Shown piece by piece: positions 1 through 5,000 of a DNA stretch of 5,000 nt; position 1 is the first letter of the stretch, and each line of letters begins with the position of its first letter. A program made the translations under genes and the position numbers. The DNA is taken from the NCBI GenBank assembly GCA_030632925.1, contig DAOVTU010000292.1, positions 1 through 5,000 of the forward strand, in the 5' to 3' direction. Source of the stretch: Candidatus Krumholzibacteriia bacterium. GTDB taxonomy: Bacteria; Krumholzibacteriota; Krumholzibacteriia; LZORAL124-64-63. The notes beneath the pieces are model-generated. The model had not been told where the DNA came from, did not search any database, and saw only the letters and a list, made by a program, of their open reading frames with translations.

Positions 1-1349
1 ACCGGCATGATGAGCTTCTTGGCAACCTCTTCGGGTGTCGGTTCCCGGCCATACTCCTGCACCAGGGCACGCGAAGCACGCGACACCTTGTTGATCGCCT
101 CGATCATGTGCACCGGCACGCGAATGGTGCGGGCCTGATCAGCGATGGCGCGGGTGATCGCCTGCCGGATCCACCAGGTGGCGTAGGTCGAGAACTTGTA
201 ACCCTTGCGGTAGTCGAATTTTTCGACCGCGCGCATCAGGCCGCTGTTGCCTTCCTGGATCAGGTCCAGGAATTCCAGGCCCCGATTGGTGTAACGTTTG
301 GCAATGCTGATGACCAACCGCACGTTGGCCTCGATCATTTCGCGCTGGGCGGTGTCGACCTGCTGCTTGCCCATGACGATCTCGTTGCCGATGCGGTGCA
401 GTTCATCACCCGTCAGGCCGATTTCGCGCTCCACATCCTGGATGCGCTTGCGCAGGCCCTTGATCGCCCGGTGCGCGTCCTGCACGTCCTCTTTCACGGA
501 CTTCTTGGTGCTCTTCTTCTTGATGGTCGCGGCCATGTCGTTGAAGGGCACGCCAACGCCCTCTTCGGCCCGGGTAATCAGCGCATGCAGATCAACCACC
601 TTGCCGTGCACCAGCATGAGCTTGTTGGCCAACTGCTCGATCTGGTTGGGGGCCAGGTGCAGTTCCATGAAAGCTTCGAGAATCTTGGACTCGCGGGCAG
701 CGACCATCTTGGTCAGCGTTGCGGTCCGGGTCGTATTCTGGCAACTGCCCAGTTCCTTGCGGGCTTCGCGCTTCTCCACCTGCCAGATGTCGATCTTATC
801 GAGGGTCTTGAGGATGCGTTTGCCCTCTTTGGCCGCCGACAGGTGCACATTCCAGGTGCTGGTATCGTGCTGGATGACTTCGTCGACGTGGATCGACTCG
901 CCCAGCAACTGGTTGGCCGTCTGGCGCAACTCGTTCAGGCTGTGGGTCGAGCGCAGGGTCGCCTCGATGATGGCGATGCGGCCGTCCTCCATGCGCCGGG
1001 CCAGGTTCACTTCGCCCTGGCGGGTCAGCAGGGGCACGCGGCCCATCTCGCGCAGGTACATGCGCACCGGATCGTCATACTTGACGTTGGTGCGCGAAAC
1101 CTTGCGCGCGGCGGCGACCTTCTTTTTTTCCTTCTTCTTGCGACGGGCCAGTTTGGTCTGGGCCTGCTCTTCGCTGTCGAAGTAGTCGATTTTCAGTTCG
1201 CCAAGCTTTTCGTAGATGCGTTCGATGTGCTCCACGTCCACATCGTCGCCCAGCATCTCGTTGACCTGTTCGTGCAGGATGTATCCGCCTTTGGCCGTGG
1301 CAGCTTTCCTGATGCTCTTGATGATCCGGTCGAACTTTTTGGTATCCAT
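1..1349 (-). CDS. rpoD: RNA polymerase primary sigma factor RpoD (sigma-70), 3' end outside window
   Basis: Housekeeping sigma factor: it binds core RNA polymerase, recognises -10/-35 promoters and melts DNA. The window holds 449 complete codons, ending in region 3; regions 3.1 to 4.2 (roughly the last 160 residues, by comparison with E. coli) lie off the left edge. Visible parts: a region 1.1-like domain (about 1-60), a lysine-rich linker (68-83), region 1.2 (YDDPVRMYLREMG, 91-103), a non-conserved insert (about 125-325), and regions 2.1-2.4 (about 335-417). Region 2 is nearly identical to E. coli, with the melting aromatics in GYKFSTYATWW (383-393) and the -10 reading residues Q396 and T399, equivalent to E. 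coli Q437 and T440. Region 3 begins with GREPTPEEVAKKL. The ATG at 1349 is the only usable start after an in-frame TGA at about 1383-1385. A GGGAG ribosome site lies at 1362-1366, a rather long 12 bases away. The gene follows dnaG after 53 bases, so co-transcription is likely. Confidence 0.97.
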   Translation of the reverse strand, partial: MDTKKFDRIIKSIRKAATAKGGYILHEQVNEMLGDDVDVEHIERIYEKLGELKIDYFDSEEQAQTKLARRKKKEKKKVAAARKVSRTNVKYDDPVRMYLREMGRVPLLTRQGEVNLARRMEDGRIAIIEATLRSTHSLNELRQTANQLLGESIHVDEVIQHDTSTWNVHLSAAKEGKRILKTLDKIDIWQVEKREARKELGSCQNTTRTATLTKMVAARESKILEAFMELHLAPNQIEQLANKLMLVHGKVVDLHALITRAEEGVGVPFNDMAATIKKKSTKKSVKEDVQDAHRAIKGLRKRIQDVEREIGLTGDELHRIGNEIVMGKQQVDTAQREMIEANVRLVISIAKRYTNRGLEFLDLIQEGNSGLMRAVEKFDYRKGYKFSTYATWWIRQAITRAIADQARTIRVPVHMIEAINKVSRASRALVQEYGREPTPEEVAKKLIMP

Positions 1350-1385
1350 GCGTGCGATATTCTCCCGTTTGCACTGCGACTGTCA

Positions 1386-1405
1386 TGATCCCGCCCGAGG
1401 GATCA
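1386..1405 (-). promoter_or_regulatory. Stem-loop overlapping the dnaG stop codon, dnaG-rpoD junction
   Basis: Perfect 7-bp inverted repeat TGATCCC/GGGATCA around a 6-base loop. The left arm, read on the minus strand, contains the dnaG TGA stop. No T-run follows, so it does not look like an intrinsic terminator. The rpoD ribosome site lies about 20 bases further downstream. It could be a processing or attenuation element, since the E. coli dnaG-rpoD junction is a known RNA-processing site, but that role here is inference. Confidence 0.4.
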
Positions 1406-3259
1406 GCTTTCGGTCGTCGGGGACGTTTCCGCTTCGGAATCCGAGTCTGGGTTCCGGGCGGACTGATGTCCATCAGCCCACTGCTGGCGTTTGAAGTGGG
1501 CTTGGAGTCGGCCCAGGCAATCCTGGACAACTCGGGTGAAATCTGTGCTCAGCGGGTGGTCCTCCTTGCTGATCAGCTGGCTGACGAAGCCGCGATAGGT
1601 GCCGTCACCTGCGGTATTCCACCGCTCGACGACAAATTCACGAGGCGAGGTGCCCGCTCCCTGGTCCTGCCAGAGCACCAGTTCGGAGGCCAAAACCTTC
1701 GCCTCCGGATGCTCCAAAACCAGTTCGCCGCGTTCAGCCACAAAGATCCGGGCGGCCTGACCCGAATCATCCATCAGGATATGTGAGAGCATGTCCGTCT
1801 CGATGGAAGCCGTGTTGACCTGGGTCAATTGGCGCCGAACCGCGGGACCGGTTCTTCGCCTGGCTGGGGCTTTGCCATCGGGACCGGAAATGTTCCCGGC
1901 CTGTTTGACCGAACCCTGAGGCTCGGACCGTTGATTCTGTTTTGGACCTGCGCGGCGGCCGGCCGGCTGAGCGGCGGCCTCCTTGCGGACCTCTTCCCGC
2001 AGCAATTCGACTGTCAGTCCAAAGACCTCGGCCGCCTCCTGCAGAACATATTCCTGGCGCAAGGGATCGGCGATCCCCGCCACAGTGCCCAGCGCCTGAC
2101 GCAGGGCACGTTCGTTCACTTCCCGATCGCCACCACTGGCATCGGCCAGGGTCTTGAGGAAGGGCACATACCCCACCCCACCCTTGAGGGCCTGGTGCAT
2201 GGCCTCGACGCCGTCGCCAATGACAACATCGGCCGGGTCCTTGCCCTGGGGCAAACGCACGATCTTGGGTTCCAGTCCAGCCTTCAACGCGATGTCCGCC
2301 GAACGAACAGCCGCCTTCAGGCCAGCCTTGTCACCGTCAAAGAGCAAAACCACATTCCGGGCGCCCCTTTTGATCAGGCGGGCCTGATCCGGGGTGAAAG
2401 CCGTGCCGCAGGTGGCCACCACATTGGTGATGCCGACTTGAGCGAGGGCCAACAGGTCGAGATAACCTTCGACCAGAATTGCGTTTTTTTCCCGGGCAAT
2501 GGACATCCGCGAGGCATCAAAGCCGTACAGCAACTTCCCCTTGGAGAAGTAGGGACTGTCTGCGGAATTGAGATACTTGGGTTCGCCCTGATCAACAACG
2601 CGGCCACCAAAACCCGTGACCTGCCGGGAAATACTCTTGATCGGAAATATAATCCGGTTGCGGAAATAGGCAAATGGAGAGCCGCCACGGTCGCTGTTGC
2701 GCAACAGGTCGGCACTGATGGCCAGCTCCCGATCCACCCCCGCCTTGGCCAATCCGGACTCCAACCAACCGCTGCCGCCGGTGGCCCAGCCCACATCGAA
2801 TTCCCGCATCACTTTCTCAGTGAATCCCCTATCCAACAGGTAGGAACGGCCCTTACGACCCATGTCATCATCCCAGAAGGCGTCGCGCCACAGCTGGGTG
2901 GCCGCCTCGTTGGCCCGATGGTAGGCCCGGCGCTCGCCCTCGGATTCGTCATCCTTCAGCCAGGCGCTCAAATCGATGTCCAGAGGCCTGGCGAGGATCT
3001 CGACCGCCTCGGGAAAGGTGACGCCCTCGGTTTCCATGACAAAGGAAATGACGTCGCCCCCGGTGGCGCAACCAAAACAGTGGTAGCGACCCCGACTGGG
3101 CGTGACGATGAAACTGGGAGTTTTTTCGGCGTGGAAGGGGCACAGGCCTTTGTAGACACCACCGGCTGGCTTGAGGCTCACATGCTGACGCACGACCTCG
3201 ACAATGTCGGTTTCGTCTTTGACCCGGGCGATGATGTCCGGTGAAAAAACAGGTGCCAT
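1403..3259 (-). CDS. dnaG: DNA primase DnaG
   Basis: Synthesises the short RNA primers that DNA polymerase III extends at the replication fork, recruited by the replicative helicase DnaB. From the ATG at 3259 the protein is 618 residues, typical for the family. Domains: N-terminal CHC2 zinc-binding domain (about 1-105) with ligands C40, H43, C61 and C64, the same numbering as E. coli, which supports this start; RNA-polymerase core (about 115-255) with FRNRIIFPI (199-207) and EPKYLNS (226-232); TOPRIM catalytic domain (about 258-345) with metal-binding acidic residues E264 (in VEGYLD), D308 and D310 (in LFDGDKAG) and the KDPAD motif (340-344). An A/P/G/R/K/Q-rich linker (about 428-477) leads to a divergent C-terminal helicase-interaction domain (about 480-600) and an acidic, serine-rich tail. 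The frame stays open to a TTG at 3346, but the extra 29 residues are P/R-rich and match nothing in the family. The ribosome site is weak: GGGG at 3271-3274, 11 bases before the ATG. Confidence 0.97.
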   Translation of the reverse strand: MAPVFSPDIIARVKDETDIVEVVRQHVSLKPAGGVYKGLCPFHAEKTPSFIVTPSRGRYHCFGCATGGDVISFVMETEGVTFPEAVEILARPLDIDLSAWLKDDESEGERRAYHRANEAATQLWRDAFWDDDMGRKGRSYLLDRGFTEKVMREFDVGWATGGSGWLESGLAKAGVDRELAISADLLRNSDRGGSPFAYFRNRIIFPIKSISRQVTGFGGRVVDQGEPKYLNSADSPYFSKGKLLYGFDASRMSIAREKNAILVEGYLDLLALAQVGITNVVATCGTAFTPDQARLIKRGARNVVLLFDGDKAGLKAAVRSADIALKAGLEPKIVRLPQGKDPADVVIGDGVEAMHQALKGGVGYVPFLKTLADASGGDREVNERALRQALGTVAGIADPLRQEYVLQEAAEVFGLTVELLREEVRKEAAAQPAGRRAGPKQNQRSEPQGSVKQAGNISGPDGKAPARRRTGPAVRRQLTQVNTASIETDMLSHILMDDSGQAARIFVAERGELVLEHPEAKVLASELVLWQDQGAGTSPREFVVERWNTAGDGTYRGFVSQLISKEDHPLSTDFTRVVQDCLGRLQAHFKRQQWADGHQSARNPDSDSEAETSPTTES

Positions 3260-3306
3260 GCGCGCTGGTGCCCCGGTCCGGAAAATCGACTGCCTAAGGA
3301 TGGTTG

Positions 3307-3340
3307 CCCTGTTTGGCGGGCGGGGCCCGGTGAAACAGGG
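3307..3340 (-). promoter_or_regulatory. Two-part stem-loop in the dnaG leader
   Basis: On the minus strand an 8-bp outer stem CCCTGTTT/AAACAGGG encloses an inner 5-bp stem CGGGC/GCCCG with a CCC triloop. The two are separated by a small asymmetric internal loop (CAC opposite CC). No T-run follows the 3' arm, so it is not a canonical terminator. If the promoter predicted just upstream is right, this structure forms close to the 5' end of the dnaG mRNA, where it could stabilise the message or be a regulatory target. The repeat is directly visible; the role is inference. Confidence 0.55.
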
Positions 3341-3348
3341 AAGCAATC

Positions 3349-3378
3349 AAGATATCACCATAGCCCCCCCAATGGCAA
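3349..3378 (-). promoter_or_regulatory. Predicted sigma-70 promoter for dnaG-rpoD
   Basis: Minus-strand -35 TTGCCA (3378-3373, 5 of 6 to consensus) and -10 TATCTT (3354-3349, 4 of 6) are separated by 18 bases. A TG one base before the -10 makes an extended -10 element (TGATATCTT). Transcription would start near 3342, giving a leader of about 83 bases before the dnaG ATG. The spacer contains a run of seven G residues (3370-3364). Predicted by eye only. Confidence 0.4.
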
Positions 3379-3410
3379 CTTTTTGGCCGGATTTATTCAA
3401 AAGTGTCAAC

Positions 3411-4043
3411 CTAGCGGTACAGGGATTTGAGGGTACCCCAGCTTTGGGCCTCGGTGGGCACACCATCCCCGTTGATCACCATAACCGGCAATTCATAAGA
3501 CCCCGTAACCGGATACATGCCCAATACCCACCCCGTATTCTCAGGATCGCGGTACCAGTAGTCCATCTCGCCGTCGACCAATTCCAGCACATCTGGCCGC
3601 AGGCGGATCTCGGCCGGTCCGGGCCCCAGATAGAGCACCACAAAGGACCGCAGGGTGATGTGCCGGTCCGCTTCGACGGGCAAAAGGGCCCCAAAGCATT
3701 GGCGGAAGTAGGTGCACTCGCCCGTGCATTCGGGGCGCTTGTCGGCTGTGGGCAGGTCTTTGGTGACAAATTGCAGGTTGGCGCTCAGGTCCAGGCCAAA
3801 GGCGTAGCAACCCACCTGGATCACATCTTCGCCCCGCCTGCCACCCCGGAAGGGGTTGCGCGGGTTGTCCAGCACGACAAAAAAGGTGAGATAGTCGCCG
3901 GGTTCGGCGGTGGCCGTATTGGCGGTCATCAGTTCGTCTGTGTAAATGCCGACCAGATTTTCGGTTTCGACAGCCGAAGCAGCTCCGGCCATCACCACCA
4001 ACAAAATCAGCCCCAGCGGGCGGATCCCATTCAGCAAAGGCAT
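3411..4043 (-). CDS. Exported protein of unknown function, 210 residues
   Basis: I do not recognise a named family. The N-terminus is a clear Sec signal peptide: M1-R8, a hydrophobic core from about L10 to A22, and an A-S-A cleavage site after A24. There is no lipobox cysteine and no later membrane segment, so the mature protein of about 186 residues is probably periplasmic, secreted or surface-located. The mature part starts NLVGIYTDE (29-37) and alternates hydrophobic and polar residues (for example YLTFFVVLDNP, 51-61), suggesting a beta-rich fold. It has four cysteines, C79, C106, C110 and C116, the last three closely spaced, which could form two disulfides. The C-terminus ends SWGTLKSLYR. 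The ATG at 4043 is set by a strong ribosome site (AGGGGG four bases upstream) and the signal peptide. It lies between mutS2 (71-base gap) and dnaG (151-base gap) with its own promoter-like sequence, so a role in replication is unlikely. Confidence 0.85.
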   Translation of the reverse strand: MPLLNGIRPLGLILLVVMAGAASAVETENLVGIYTDELMTANTATAEPGDYLTFFVVLDNPRNPFRGGRRGEDVIQVGCYAFGLDLSANLQFVTKDLPTADKRPECTGECTYFRQCFGALLPVEADRHITLRSFVVLYLGPGPAEIRLRPDVLELVDGEMDYWYRDPENTGWVLGMYPVTGSYELPVMVINGDGVPTEAQSWGTLKSLYR

Positions 4044-4047
4044 ATTT

Positions 4048-4053
4048 CCCCCT
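4048..4053 (-). promoter_or_regulatory. Ribosome binding site of the exported-protein gene
   Basis: AGGGGG on the minus strand, four bases (AAAT) before the ATG at 4043. It is the strongest Shine-Dalgarno-like site in the window and fixes the start. It also forms part of an inverted repeat with the end of mutS2, described separately. Confidence 0.65.
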
Positions 4054-4070
4054 AATTCAAACCACCGGAC

Positions 4071-4099
4071 ATATTCCGGCCTGATCGCTCTTGTTTCAA
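4071..4099 (-). promoter_or_regulatory. Predicted sigma-70 promoter of the exported-protein gene
   Basis: Minus-strand -35 TTGAAA (4099-4094, 5 of 6 to consensus), a 17-base spacer, and a weak -10 GAATAT (4076-4071, 3 of 6, including the conserved second A and last T). Transcription would begin near 4064, about 20 bases before the ATG. A short inverted repeat, CCGGA-CATAT-TCCGG (4065-4079), covers the -10 and the start point and might be an operator. Predicted by eye. Confidence 0.35.
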
Positions 4100-4114
4100 T
4101 AGCCTAGGGGAAAA

Positions 4115-5000
4115 TCAGGAATCCGTCAATGTCACCACCGTGGCGCCGCCCCCACCCTGGCCAGGTCCAGCCTCGGCGAAGGACTTCACCCGCGGGTCCC
4201 GTTTGAGGCACGCGTACAGGTGATCGCGCAGCCGCCCGGTGCCAAAACCGTGGATCACGTGCACCGATTCCAGCCCGGCGGGAATGGCCCGATCGATCAG
4301 CTTGTCCAGGCGCTGCCAGCCCTCTTCGCCGGTTTCCCCGCGCAAATCAATTTCGTGGGCAGACTCGGATCCATCGCTGTCAAAAGCCCAACTGCCACTG
4401 TTGGACTCGGCCGGCTTGTTGTTCTCGCTGCTTAAGACCGTGACCCTCTCCTTGGCCGGCGCGGCCGCTCCTGGCACATCATCCAGGTGCCGCACCGCCT
4501 CGAGGGTCAGGTTCAGGCGCATGCCTTCGGCCAGGGCCACCAGTTTGCTGCCCCGCACTTCGACCACGTTGCCGATCAGGCCCAGATGAGGGATGCGCAC
4601 CCGTTGCCCCACTTCCACCTTCAGGGGCGCTGGCGTTTCGCCTTGCTCTTCCCGCAGGCGATCGCCCAGTCGGTCCAGCCGTTGCCGCGCGGTCTTGACC
4701 ACCACCTTGTCGCCCTCGGCGGTCTTGATCTCGCGCACGGCGTTTTCGATGGCCCGCCGTCCCTGGCGCACCAGGTCTTCGGCCTCGCGGCGCGCCTGCT
4801 TCATCATCTCCCGGGTTTCCTTCTTGAGCCCTTTCAGCCGTTTTTCCAGCTCCACATTTCGGCTCGCTGCCAGCGCTGCTTCGTTGCGCACTTGTTCTTC
4901 GGCGGTGGCCAGTTCGCGGGCCCGCTGGTCCAGGTCGGTCAACAACCGCTCCACCTGCACCCGTTCTTCGCCAGCCATTTCACGAGCGCGGTCCAGCAGG
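4115..5000 (-). CDS. mutS2: Endonuclease MutS2, C-terminal part (5' end outside window)
   Basis: MutS paralogue that acts outside mismatch repair: family members suppress homologous recombination and, in Bacillus subtilis, help rescue collided ribosomes. The window holds the last 294 codons, roughly the C-terminal 40% of a protein of about 780 residues; the MutS ATPase core lies beyond the right edge. Numbering from the methionine at 4978, an internal residue: a long charged coiled coil rich in E, K, R, A and Q (1-112), typical of the clamp region; a KOW-like domain (121-165) starting VEVGQRVRI; an acidic and serine-rich linker (166-206); and a C-terminal Smr nuclease domain (207-285) with the DLRG motif (HEIDLRG, 208-214) and HGFGTGRLR (243-251), matching the family HGxGTGxLR signature. 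The domain closes with GQGGGGATVVTL, and the protein ends at a TGA at 4117-4115. Codons continue open to the window edge (residues LLDRARE precede M4978), so that methionine is not the start. No clear terminator follows. Confidence 0.94.
   Translation of the reverse strand, partial: LLDRAREMAGEERVQVERLLTDLDQRARELATAEEQVRNEAALAASRNVELEKRLKGLKKETREMMKQARREAEDLVRQGRRAIENAVREIKTAEGDKVVVKTARQRLDRLGDRLREEQGETPAPLKVEVGQRVRIPHLGLIGNVVEVRGSKLVALAEGMRLNLTLEAVRHLDDVPGAAAPAKERVTVLSSENNKPAESNSGSWAFDSDGSESAHEIDLRGETGEEGWQRLDKLIDRAIPAGLESVHVIHGFGTGRLRDHLYACLKRDPRVKSFAEAGPGQGGGGATVVTLTDS

Larger units (their letters stand above)
4044..4115 (-). repeat. Inverted repeat between the mutS2 end and the next ribosome site
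   Basis: In minus-strand RNA, bases 4115-4104 (ATTTTCCCCTAG) can pair with 4055-4044 (TTAGGGGGAAAT) over 12 consecutive positions, ten Watson-Crick and two G-U, around a loop of about 48 bases. The downstream arm contains the AGGGGG ribosome site of the exported-protein gene. The upstream arm starts inside the mutS2 stop codon, so it is present only in read-through transcripts from mutS2 and absent from RNA started at the predicted local promoter. Confidence 0.45.

Noticed and set aside
108..1388. 426-codon plus-strand reading frame opposite rpoD
   Set aside because: It has the same antisense register as the frame opposite dnaG, and its low-complexity H/L/D/F-rich translation is typical of the reverse of a conserved gene. 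Sigma-70 conservation on the minus strand is decisive.
1075..1530. 151-codon minus-strand frame spanning the dnaG end and rpoD start
   Set aside because: It is out of frame with both real genes and overlaps both. Its R/Q/P/H-rich composition is typical of a frame-shifted GC-rich gene.
1829..3244. 471-codon plus-strand reading frame opposite dnaG
   Set aside because: It is in the antisense register where its first codon bases face dnaG third positions. GC-rich third positions remove stop codons there automatically. The translation lacks recognisable motifs, while the minus strand encodes an intact primase.
3307..3340. Leader hairpin read as a Rho-independent terminator of the exported gene
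   Set aside because: The 3' arm is followed by CAACCATCC on the minus strand with no T-run, and no T-run follows on the plus strand either.
3260..3346. Upstream TTG start giving dnaG 29 extra residues
   Set aside because: There is no ribosome site, the start codon is poor, and it falls at or before the predicted transcription start. The extension is not family-like, and the ATG at 3259 gives zinc ligands numbered exactly as in E. coli.
3404..3409. Perfect TTGACA (-35 consensus) just after the exported-gene stop
   Set aside because: No acceptable -10 lies 15-19 bases downstream (the sequence there reads CCAAAA and neighbours), so I prefer the promoter at 3349-3378.
3204..4055. 283-codon plus-strand reading frame opposite the exported-protein gene
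   Set aside because: It shares the antisense register of the other two shadows, overlaps the dnaG start region, and has no signal peptide or recognisable domain. The minus-strand frame has a strong ribosome site and a signal peptide.
4976..4978. ATG at 4978 as the start of a stand-alone Smr protein
   Set aside because: The frame stays open upstream to the window edge with coiled-coil-like residues. The coiled coil, KOW and Smr order matches the MutS2 C-terminus, so this is an internal methionine.

Overview
The window is a GC-rich bacterial chromosomal segment in which every gene lies on the minus strand. In transcription order (high to low coordinates) it holds the C-terminal part of mutS2 (cut by the right edge), a 210-residue exported protein of unknown function, a complete dnaG (DNA primase), and the N-terminal three quarters of rpoD (primary sigma-70 factor, cut by the left edge). 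Coding density is high. The only intergenic gaps are 71, 151 and 53 bases, and no stretch over 300 bases lacks a gene. The long plus-strand reading frames opposite rpoD, dnaG and the exported protein are antisense shadows.

The dnaG-rpoD pair is the core of the classical macromolecular-synthesis operon (rpsU-dnaG-rpoD in E. coli), which couples replication initiation with housekeeping transcription. Here rpsU is not directly upstream. That place is taken by mutS2, a Smr-domain MutS paralogue linked to recombination control and stalled-ribosome rescue, and by a secreted protein with no obvious link to replication. A promoter-like sequence and a strong stem-loop lie in front of dnaG, and another promoter-like sequence lies in front of the exported gene. 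The four genes may therefore be separate units that share a direction, with dnaG and rpoD co-transcribed.

Nothing seen is mobile, phage-like, CRISPR-like or an RNA gene. The organism is a Gram-negative-type bacterium: RpoD has a region 1.1 and a large insert between regions 1.2 and 2.1, and DnaG has the same zinc-ligand numbering as E. coli. The exported protein, with its C-terminal W-G-x-L-K-x-L-Y-R ending, recalls proteins of little-studied FCB-related phyla such as Krumholzibacteriota or Eisenbacteria. That placement comes from memory of sequence style and is a weak inference; a deltaproteobacterial-type lineage is not excluded.

This is mostly a conserved housekeeping region. The points worth a second look are the unknown exported protein, the RNA structures in the three intergenic gaps, and a run of seven Gs inside the predicted dnaG promoter spacer. 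I found no convincing new multi-gene system.
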